Shown here piece by piece: positions 7,546 through 13,484 of a stretch of DNA of 14,218 nucleotides (its first letter is position 1; every line of letters starts with the position of its first letter). Where the stretch lies: NCBI GenBank assembly GCA_002315745.1, contig DCID01000035.1, forward strand, positions 9,064 through 23,281, given 5' to 3'. The notes under the pieces are model-generated. The model was given only the letters and a program-made list of their open reading frames with translations. It made no database searches and had not been told where the DNA came from. Both the position numbers and the translations under genes were made by a program. Origin of the DNA: Bacteroidales bacterium UBA1735. Its GTDB lineage: Bacteria > Bacteroidota > Bacteroidia > Bacteroidales > Paludibacteraceae.

Positions 7546-7594
7546 GTGTATAGCTCCTATAGTGATTATAGCGGCATTTTAAATACTAAGCAAT

Positions 7595-8593
7595 ATGTTT
7601 AATTCAAACAATCATTTTTCGAACCATGGCGCAGAGGGCGCAGGTTCACGTCCCCGTTTTAACCATTTTCAACCATCGCAAGATGGCGTTGCACCTAGAC
7701 GCAAACGCCAACGTTTCTCTCGTCCGAGTGAGGATAGTCCTGTTCGTGCTGAGCGGGTGGAGAAGATGGAACCAAGGGATCGTTCACAAAATTTTCGTCC
7801 GCGTCCAAAACATAATGCGGGCAATTACTCCAAGAAAAAACAATTTGAGTATAAGGAGAAGTACGAAGATCCAACGAAGCCCATTCGTTTGAACAAGTAC
7901 TTAGCCAATGCTGGTATATGTAGTCGCCGCGAGGCAGATGATTTCATCCAGGCGGGTGTGATTACGGTGAATGGTGAGGTCGTTGATTCGTTGGGAGCTA
8001 AGGTGCTGCCTACGGATAAGGTCATGTTCCACGATCAGCCTATTCGCCGTGAGCGCAAGGTGTATATCCTTCTCAATAAACCCAAAAACACCGTTACTAC
8101 TACGGACGATCCAGAGGAGCGTCATACGGTGATGGATATTGTGAAAGATGCCTGTGCAGAGCGTATCTACCCTGTAGGTCGATTGGATCGTAATACTACG
8201 GGTGTATTGCTACTGACCAATGATGGTGATTTGGCAGCTAAACTGACACACCCTAAGTTCGGTAAGAAGAAAATCTATGCAGTGGCATTAGACCGCGATT
8301 TAGAAGAGGCGGATGAGGTGGTATTGCGGGATGGTGTGATGTTGGATGACGAACTCATCATTCCCGATGCGTTGGAGTTCCCTCATGAGGGTGATCGCCG
8401 TCACTTAGGATTGGAGATCCACTCGGGTCAAAACCGTGTAGTTCGTCGTATGTTCGACAAAGTGGGCTATAAGGTAGTTAAACTAGACCGTGTAAGTTTC
8501 GCCGGATTGACGAAGAAGAACGTAGCACGCGGCAAATATCGTTACCTCACACCTAAGGAGGTCTCGATGCTGCAAATGGGCGCGTTTGAATAA
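7595..8593 (+). CDS. RsuA/RluB-family pseudouridine synthase
   Basis: This enzyme isomerises a specific uridine to pseudouridine in rRNA (or tRNA, as in RluF-type members). The 332 residues fall in three parts. The first, about 1-95, is a basic, Arg/Pro/Ser/Gln-rich stretch that looks disordered. An S4 RNA-binding domain follows (about 96-150; RLNKYLANAGICSRREADDF). The catalytic domain carries GRLDRNTTGVLLLTNDGD, with the expected catalytic Asp198, and later GQNRVVRRMF and VKLDRVSFAGL. RluB, RluE, RluF and RsuA cannot be separated by eye, though S4 plus RluB-like length points to RluB. The ATG at 7595 starts the basic extension. A 108-base gap with hairpins precedes it. It ends 6 bases from the convergent CLC gene, and its terminator lies inside that gene. 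Confidence 0.92.
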   Translation: MFNSNNHFSNHGAEGAGSRPRFNHFQPSQDGVAPRRKRQRFSRPSEDSPVRAERVEKMEPRDRSQNFRPRPKHNAGNYSKKKQFEYKEKYEDPTKPIRLNKYLANAGICSRREADDFIQAGVITVNGEVVDSLGAKVLPTDKVMFHDQPIRRERKVYILLNKPKNTVTTTDDPEERHTVMDIVKDACAERIYPVGRLDRNTTGVLLLTNDGDLAAKLTHPKFGKKKIYAVALDRDLEEADEVVLRDGVMLDDELIIPDALEFPHEGDRRHLGLEIHSGQNRVVRRMFDKVGYKVVKLDRVSFAGLTKKNVARGKYRYLTPKEVSMLQMGAFE

Positions 8594-8599
8594 GGAACG

Positions 8600-10381
8600 T
8601 TATTCCTCGGAGAAGTGAACGAGGACGTGACGGTAGGATTCAAATATCTTGGATTTGGAGACAAATCCAAGATATTTTTTATGCTCATCTACAACCGGTA
8701 AGTTCCATGCTCCGGTGTCCTCAAAGACCTCCATCACTTTGTCCATAGTCATATCGTGAGTCAGTAAGGCTTGAGGAGAGTTCATTAGATCTTGTACGGT
8801 GAAACGGTCATATAGACGTGGTTGGAACATGATGTTACGTACCTCGTCTAAGAGTAAGATGCCCTTGAAATGATTGTGATTATCAACGACGGGGAAGATA
8901 TTACGTTTGTTGTTGGCAATCACTTTGACCAACTCTCCTAGGGTCATCTCGGGATGAAGCGTGATAAGATCAGTCTCTAACATGTTATCCATCTTAAGGA
9001 GCGTGAGTATAGACCGGTCTTTATTGTGGGTGATGAGTTCACCTTTCTGTGCTAAACGCATGGCATACAAACTATGCTGTTCAAACAGTTTGATGATCAA
9101 GAACGAACTGATGGATACGATCATTAAGGGTAAGAAAAGATGGTAACCTCCCGTTAACTCGGCAATGAGGAAGATACCAGTCAGTGGTGCATGCATGACA
9201 CCCGACATCAATCCTGCCATGCCCACTAAGGCGAAGTTGGCTTCAGGCACGACTATACCGGTCACATTGAGGATACGTGCTGTAATGAATCCTACCAATG
9301 CGCCCATAAAGAGCGAAGGCGCAAATATACCGCCAACACCACCGCCACCGTTGGTGGCAACCGATGCGACAATCTTCAATAGTACGATGAGGGTGAAATA
9401 ACTAATAATGAGCCATGTCCCATTGCCTATAGAGGCGATAGGACTAGACACAAAGGCAGAAGTGGAGTTACCATTAATCAATTGGATAATCACATCGTAT
9501 CCTTCGCCGTAGAGCGGAGGGAAGAGGTAGATGAGTAGTCCTAAGGTGACGCCACCTATGAGAATCTTGATCCACCATATCTGCACCGCGCGTTTGAACC
9601 ACTGCTCCAATCCGTTCATGGCACGGATAAAATAGAGGGACGCAAAGCCGCAAACCACACCTAAGAGAATGTACCATGGAATGCGATTGATTGCAAACGG
9701 TTCGGTTGTTTCCAATAGGAACATGGGATCCATGCCGTTGAGGATATAGGCAATGACTGTTGCCGTCACGGACGAGATTAGCAAAGGCGCTACCGAAGTC
9801 ATCGTCAGATCCATCATCAATACTTCGAGCGTAAAGACTAAGCCTGCGATGGGTGCCTCAAAGATGCCACCTATTGCACCTGCCGCACCGCAACCGATCA
9901 TGAGCATCATGGTCTTCTGATTGAGACGGAACAGTTTAGCGAGGTTACTACCAATGGCTGAACCGGTGAGTACAATAGGCGCCTCGGCTCCGACGGATCC
10001 ACCAAAACCGATGGTGAGTGCCGAACCCACGATGGATGACCACGTATTATGAATCTTAATGATAGACTTGCGTTGCGCAATAGCATAGAGGATCTTGGTG
10101 ATACCATGAGATATATCGTCCTTCACGATATAGCGCACAAAAATGGCGGCTAAGGCTATACCGATCATCGGGCAGATGAGGTACCAGATAGCCCCACCAT
10201 CGGCGATGAGAAAATGGGAAACAAGATACTGAATGCCGTGAATAAGTGTTTTGAGCAAGGTGGCTGCCAAGGCAGATAGGATGCCGACCACAAAACTGAG
10301 AATCAGTACTAACTGTTTCTCGCTGATGTGTCGCTCACGCCACTCAATACATCGCTCGTAAAACGGCTTATTCTTGATCAT
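8600..10381 (-). CDS. CLC-family chloride channel/transporter with CBS domains
   Basis: This 593-residue inner-membrane protein of the CLC family moves chloride, as channel or H+-coupled antiporter. It has the membrane core (about 20-435) and two C-terminal CBS domains (about 468-520 and 530-590). The gating glutamate is Glu133 in GAEAP (131-135). GGIFAP (350-355) is the second anion-site motif and Tyr439 in HSLYAMRL suits the central tyrosine. Two positions stand out. The GSGIP-type loop reads SHGIT (91-95), and at the internal proton-glutamate position after LVFTLE the residue is Val187, as in animal CLC channels. The ATG at 10379-10381 overlaps the end of obg by 14 bases, so the two are coupled. 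The 3' end carries a terminator that serves the opposing gene. Confidence 0.93.
   Translation of the reverse strand: MIKNKPFYERCIEWRERHISEKQLVLILSFVVGILSALAATLLKTLIHGIQYLVSHFLIADGGAIWYLICPMIGIALAAIFVRYIVKDDISHGITKILYAIAQRKSIIKIHNTWSSIVGSALTIGFGGSVGAEAPIVLTGSAIGSNLAKLFRLNQKTMMLMIGCGAAGAIGGIFEAPIAGLVFTLEVLMMDLTMTSVAPLLISSVTATVIAYILNGMDPMFLLETTEPFAINRIPWYILLGVVCGFASLYFIRAMNGLEQWFKRAVQIWWIKILIGGVTLGLLIYLFPPLYGEGYDVIIQLINGNSTSAFVSSPIASIGNGTWLIISYFTLIVLLKIVASVATNGGGGVGGIFAPSLFMGALVGFITARILNVTGIVVPEANFALVGMAGLMSGVMHAPLTGIFLIAELTGGYHLFLPLMIVSISSFLIIKLFEQHSLYAMRLAQKGELITHNKDRSILTLLKMDNMLETDLITLHPEMTLGELVKVIANNKRNIFPVVDNHNHFKGILLLDEVRNIMFQPRLYDRFTVQDLMNSPQALLTHDMTMDKVMEVFEDTGAWNLPVVDEHKKYLGFVSKSKIFESYRHVLVHFSEE
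8642..8680 (+). terminator. Terminator of the pseudouridine synthase, inside the CLC gene
   Basis: A perfect 15-bp inverted repeat (AAATATCTTGGATTT at 8642-8656 and its complement at 8663-8677) encloses a 6-base loop. A run of six T (8675-8680) overlaps its 3' end. It lies 48 bases past the plus-strand stop and within minus-strand codons for the second CBS domain (around KYLGFVSKSKIF). The T-run is on the plus strand only, so it should end the plus transcript. Confidence 0.85.
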
Positions 10382-11549
10382 CCCAACCTATACCTTTATA
10401 TTTATTGAGATCCCACTCTTCCTCCACTTCGTTGAGGTAGATGGTTTGTGGTTCGTTTTCGTTTTCGTTTTCGTTTTCGTTGTCGTTATCGTTAACGTTC
10501 ACTTCGATGGGCGAATGAGAGATCTCGATGACTTGGTTCTGCTCTTTATTGAGTTCCTCCCACAGTTGATCCTTTAACTCAGCGATACCTAAACCGCTGA
10601 TACTCGAGATCAGTACAATAGGAAGACCTAACTTAGTCTCTAACTGCGCCCGTTTTTTGTCCAGTTTCTTTAATGCCGCCTCGTCAATGGTATCACACTT
10701 AGAGATGGCGAGGATACGAGCTTTGGTTAGCAGTTGAGGGTTATATTTCTCCAATTCGGAGAGGAGGATGTTATACTCCTTATCTATTTTTTCGGCAGTA
10801 GCGGGTACCATAAAGAGTAATACCGCATTGCGCTCGATATGACGCAGAAAGCGTAACCCGAGCCCTTTGCCTTCGCTGGCGCCTTCGATGATGCCGGGTA
10901 TATCCGCCATGCAGAAGGATTGTCCGTCTCTATAACCTACTATACCTAAGTTCGGCACAAGGGTGGTAAACGGATAATCCGCTATTTCTGGTTTGGCAGC
11001 AGATACGACGGAGAGTAGGGTTGATTTGCCCGCATTGGGGAACCCGACTAATCCGACGTCCGCTAACACTTTGAGTTGCAGAATGATATTGCGCTCCTCG
11101 CAGGGTTCACCCGGTTGGGCATAACGAGGAGTCTGATTGGTAGCGGTGCGGAAATGCCAGTTGCCTAATCCACCGCGACCGCCTTTGAGTAGCACGATAC
11201 GTTGACCATGCTCCTTGACTTCGGTCATCCATTCTCCGGTGTCTCCGTCATACACGACGGTACCACAGGGTACTTCGATGATACGATCTTCGCCATCCTT
11301 ACCAAAACTGCGGCTCTCACCGCCACGACCTCCATCGGTCGCCATTACATGTTTTTGGTACTTGAGGTGAAGGAGTGTCCATAGATTATGGTTACCTTGT
11401 AGGATGATATGCCCACCACGACCTCCGTCTCCGCCATCTGGTCCACCTTTAGGTACATACTTGGCACGATGCAGATGCATACAGCCAGCGCCACCCTTAC
11501 CAGAGCGGCAGTAGATCTTGACGTAATCGATGAAGTTAGAGTTGGCCAT
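10368..11549 (-). CDS. obg: GTPase Obg (CgtA)
   Basis: Obg is an essential ribosome-associated GTPase acting in late 50S assembly and in stress signalling. The 393-residue protein has a glycine-rich Obg domain (about 3-160; GGPDGGDGGRGGHI, KGGRGGLGNWHF). The GTPase domain follows with G1 GFPNAGKST (169-177), G2 DYPFTT (191-196), G3 DIPG (216-219), G4 SKCD (283-286, for the usual NKxD) and G5 SSISG (315-319). The acidic C-terminal tail holds a simple Asn-Asp/Asn-Glu alternation (about 351-366) encoded by a hexamer microsatellite. The ATG at 11547-11549 gives MANSNFIDYVKIY, normal for the family. It lies 20 bases downstream of adk, in a gap made largely of heptamer repeats, and overlaps the CLC start by 14 bases. 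adk-obg-CLC thus look like one operon. Confidence 0.97.
   Translation of the reverse strand: MANSNFIDYVKIYCRSGKGGAGCMHLHRAKYVPKGGPDGGDGGRGGHIILQGNHNLWTLLHLKYQKHVMATDGGRGGESRSFGKDGEDRIIEVPCGTVVYDGDTGEWMTEVKEHGQRIVLLKGGRGGLGNWHFRTATNQTPRYAQPGEPCEERNIILQLKVLADVGLVGFPNAGKSTLLSVVSAAKPEIADYPFTTLVPNLGIVGYRDGQSFCMADIPGIIEGASEGKGLGLRFLRHIERNAVLLFMVPATAEKIDKEYNILLSELEKYNPQLLTKARILAISKCDTIDEAALKKLDKKRAQLETKLGLPIVLISSISGLGIAELKDQLWEELNKEQNQVIEISHSPIEVNVNDNDNENENENENEPQTIYLNEVEEEWDLNKYKGIGWDDQE
10455..10496 (-). repeat. In-frame hexamer microsatellite in obg
   Basis: Seven 6-base units lie head to tail. On the plus strand these are four perfect GTTTTC followed by GTTGTC, GTTATC and GTTAAC. Read on the coding strand they give Val-Asn, Asp-Asn twice, then Glu-Asn four times. 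Unit length is two codons, so gain or loss of units keeps the frame. Confidence 0.92.
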
Positions 11550-11558
11550 GAGATGTAC

Positions 11559-11587
11559 GATTTACGGATTTACGATTTACGATTTAT
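11559..11587 (-). repeat. Heptamer repeat spanning the adk end and adk-obg gap
   Basis: On the plus strand four units read GATTTAC, GATTTAC, GATTTAC and GATTTAT, with one extra G between the first and second. On the coding strand this is GTAAATC, the same unit and sense as before rpmF. The array includes the last codons and stop of adk and ends nine bases before the obg ATG. Confidence 0.85.
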
Positions 11588-12151
11588 CAGGTCAAGGATG
11601 GTTTGCACCTGGGCGAAAGTAACCTCGGGGTTGATGTTACTATTAACAAAGAAATACTCGTGTCTCGCTAAGTAATAGCGGTACACAGGCACACTCTTCT
11701 CGTGGTAGATAGCCAACCTTTTCTGGATAGTCTCCAAATTGTCGTCCGCACGACCGCTGGTCTCGCCGCGATGGAGAAGACGAGCAATAGTTGTCTCTTC
11801 GGTAGCAAAGAGGTCAATGACGTGGATGGTCATATGACGGCGGTCAAGCATGTCGGTTAATGCTTCGGCTTGCGCTACGGTGCGAGGGAAACCATCAAAG
11901 ATGACGCCCTTGCAATTGGCATCTAAGGAGTCTAGGAACTTATCGATGATGGCAATCATCTTATCGTCTGAGAGTAGATTACCCTTTGAGATGATAGCAT
12001 CAATCTCTTTGCCTAATTCACTACCCGAAGCTATTTCTGCACGCAGTACTTCCCCCGTGCTGATATGGGTAAGACCATAATGCTCCACAATAATATCGGA
12101 GATCGTTCCCTTACCGCTGCCTGGGGCACCACTAATAATCAAATTTAACAT
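11570..12151 (-). CDS. adk: Adenylate kinase
   Basis: Adenylate kinase catalyses ATP + AMP = 2 ADP in the cytoplasm. The protein has 193 residues, the short form without a zinc-binding LID. Motifs are the P-loop GAPGSGKGT (8-16), STGEVLRAEI (31-40, AMP binding, with Glu where many have Asp), the family signature FDGFPRT (85-91), and the short lid region LLHRGETSGRADDN (125-138). The start at 12151 is the only ATG giving the P-loop at the correct distance. The gene comes just after the HU terminator, whose T-run ends 14 bases before this start; I see no promoter in the gap. The last codons (N-R-K-S-stop) are encoded by heptamer repeat units. obg follows after 20 bases. Confidence 0.97.
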   Translation of the reverse strand: MLNLIISGAPGSGKGTISDIIVEHYGLTHISTGEVLRAEIASGSELGKEIDAIISKGNLLSDDKMIAIIDKFLDSLDANCKGVIFDGFPRTVAQAEALTDMLDRRHMTIHVIDLFATEETTIARLLHRGETSGRADDNLETIQKRLAIYHEKSVPVYRYYLARHEYFFVNSNINPEVTFAQVQTILDLINRKS

Positions 12152-12165
12152 AACTATTTTTTCAC

Positions 12166-12198
12166 AAAAAACGAGTTGCTCGACGGGAGCAACTCGTT
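12166..12198 (-). terminator. Intrinsic terminator after the HU gene
   Basis: An 11-bp perfect stem (12171-12181 with 12187-12197; ACGAGTTGCTC and its complement, one further A-T pair possible) encloses a 5-base loop. On the minus strand it runs straight into six T (12171-12166). It begins about 20 bases past the HU stop codon. Confidence 0.88.
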
Positions 12199-12217
12199 TA
12201 CGGATAAAGATTGCTGA

Positions 12218-12481
12218 TTAGAGAGCCAATTTAGCACCAGCTTTGAATTTAACCACTTTCTTAGCAGGGATAGTGATTTTAGCCTTGGTAGCAGGGTTGA
12301 TACCTTGACGAGCAGCTTTCTTAACAACAGAGAGAGTACCGAAACCAATCAGTTGTACGTTCTCACCTTTCTTAAGAGCAGCGATAGCAGCCTCAAGAGC
12401 AGCGTCAATAACTTCAGCAGCGTTTACTTTTGTAACTTTAGCTTTTGCTGCAACGGCAGCAACGAGTTCAGCTTTGTTCAT
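12218..12481 (-). CDS. HU-family DNA-binding protein
   Basis: This small basic nucleoid protein of 87 residues is a member of the HU/IHF family, which binds and bends DNA as a dimer. The N-terminus MNKAELVAAVAAKAKVTKVN forms the dimerising helices. GFGTLSVVKKAARQGINPAT (46-65) covers the signature and the start of the DNA-binding arm, with the intercalating Pro63 in INPAT. The tail is IPAKKVVKFKAGAKLAL. This is closer to HU than IHF, having no extended arm specificity features that I can see. It has its own promoter (12555-12585), a leader of about 65 bases with a 16-bp palindrome, and a strong terminator, so it is probably an abundant single-gene transcript. Confidence 0.95.
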   Translation of the reverse strand: MNKAELVAAVAAKAKVTKVNAAEVIDAALEAAIAALKKGENVQLIGFGTLSVVKKAARQGINPATKAKITIPAKKVVKFKAGAKLAL

Positions 12482-12501
12482 AACAATAATGTTTTATGGT
12501 T

Positions 12502-12517
12502 AATTAAACGTTTAATT
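12502..12517. promoter_or_regulatory. 16-bp perfect palindrome in the HU leader
   Basis: AATTAAACGTTTAATT is a perfect palindrome lying between the HU -7 element and its start codon, ending about 20 bases before the ATG. It could be an operator read as DNA or a small mRNA structure. No regulator is identified. Confidence 0.45.
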
Positions 12518-12554
12518 TTACCGATTCCACATCATGGGAAACGATTTACGAATG

Positions 12555-12585
12555 CAAAGTTACAACTTTTTTTGATATCTGCAAA
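12555..12585 (-). promoter_or_regulatory. Promoter of the HU gene
   Basis: On the minus strand TTTG (12585-12582) is followed after 19 bases by TAACTTTG (12562-12555), then GCATTCG. This is an exact match to the Bacteroidetes promoter form. It lies about 73 bases before the HU ATG. Confidence 0.87.
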
Positions 12586-12654
12586 ACATTTTGGCAAAAA
12601 AATGCAAAAAAAGTGTATTTTTTGTCCTTTTTTACTGAAAAAATGGGCTAACTG

Positions 12655-12686
12655 TGTGTTTATTTCCAAAAAAAAGCGTAATTTTG
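12655..12686 (+). promoter_or_regulatory. Promoter of the rhomboid gene
   Basis: TAATTTTG at 12679-12686 is a full -7 match and continues GCACCCG. Twenty bases upstream TGTG (12655-12658) matches the -33 TTTG in three of four positions. The ATG at 12695 lies only eight bases beyond the -7 element, so the transcript would be leaderless or nearly so. It is divergent from the HU promoter. Confidence 0.75.
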
Positions 12687-12694
12687 CACCCGTT

Positions 12695-13426
12695 ATGAGA
12701 AATTTACCTATTGTATCGAAGTACATCATTTTGGTCAATTTGATGGTATTACTTTTTGATATGACGCTGCAACAATACGGCGTCCAATTGACCCAGATTA
12801 TGGGGCTACATTATGTAACAGCTCCTACATTCCGTTTTTGGCAACCATTGACCTACATGTTCATGCATGGTGGTTTTGGGCATTTATTCTGCAACATGTT
12901 TGCCGTGCTCATGTTTGCCCCTATCTTAGAAAACGAGTGGGGTAGTAAGCGTTTTCTTATTTATTATCTCATTTGCGGATTAGGTGCTGCTCTGGTGCAG
13001 GAAAGTGTATGGGCGATCAAAGTGCAATCACTGCTATCCGACTACGAGGCCACATCGGTGATGGTCAATTATGCCGGTAAGGTGGTGACGGTGGGTGCAT
13101 CGGGGGCGGTGTTTGGTATCTTGTTGGCTTTTGGGTGGCTTTTCCCAGATGTGAAGATGTTCCTGCTATTCCTTCCTATACCCGTACGTGCGCGCGTATT
13201 TGTATTAATGTATGCTGCTTTCGAACTGATGGCTGGGTTCAGTAACCTTCCGGGCGATAATGTGGCGCACTTTGCCCACTTGGGTGGAATGCTCTTTGGT
13301 TGGTTATTGCTCTTATGGTGGCGTCATGGAGAAGGCTTTTTTAGTGACCTCTGGCATAAATGGATAAAAAAGAATGAGGATCCTGAAGATCCCCATTCCG
13401 GCTATCATTATCACCGCCGCCTGTAG
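12695..13426 (+). CDS. Rhomboid-family intramembrane serine protease
   Basis: This 243-residue membrane protein cleaves other membrane proteins within or near their transmembrane segments; substrates are unknown. The catalytic pair is present: Ser136 in GASGAVFG (134-141) and His195 in HFAHLGGMLFGW (192-203). Conserved neighbours are HGGFGHLFCNM (58-68), with His63 and Asn67 for the oxyanion site. About six hydrophobic helices are visible (near 9-24, 60-78, 86-103, 130-150, 155-178 and 190-208). The charged His-rich tail (HSGYHYHRRL) is probably cytoplasmic. The reading frame is open much further upstream, from 12305. I place the start at ATG 12695 because a promoter ends eight bases before it and the upstream part runs antisense through the HU gene. 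Confidence 0.93.
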   Translation: MRNLPIVSKYIILVNLMVLLFDMTLQQYGVQLTQIMGLHYVTAPTFRFWQPLTYMFMHGGFGHLFCNMFAVLMFAPILENEWGSKRFLIYYLICGLGAALVQESVWAIKVQSLLSDYEATSVMVNYAGKVVTVGASGAVFGILLAFGWLFPDVKMFLLFLPIPVRARVFVLMYAAFELMAGFSNLPGDNVAHFAHLGGMLFGWLLLLWWRHGEGFFSDLWHKWIKKNEDPEDPHSGYHYHRRL

Positions 13427-13484
13427 TCTATACTCCTTCAGCGTAGCGGTCTATATTCCTTCAGCGAAGCGGTCTATACTCCTT
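13426..13484. repeat. 23-bp tandem repeat between rhomboid and glyS
   Basis: Two full 23-bp units (13426-13448, 13449-13471) differ at two positions, and a third is cut off after 13 bases (13472-13484). Each unit begins GTCTATAYTCCTTCAGCG. The second contains CTTC-AGC-GAAG, a short hairpin. The array starts at the last base of the rhomboid stop and reaches the glyS stop codon, so it occupies the whole convergent gap. Confidence 0.88.

Noticed and set aside
7487..7594. Possible tRNA or known riboswitch in the rpmF downstream gap
   Set aside because: The hairpins do not form a cloverleaf, there is no CCA end or T-loop sequence, and no riboswitch core is recognisable.
12305..12694. Upstream extension of the rhomboid reading frame by 130 codons
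   Set aside because: It runs antisense through the HU gene and the two divergent promoters, encodes a lysine- and phenylalanine-rich stretch unlike the family, and a promoter ends just before ATG 12695.
13426..13484. Possible CRISPR-like repeats
   Set aside because: The units are directly adjacent with no spacers, only 2.6 copies exist, and no cas gene is near.
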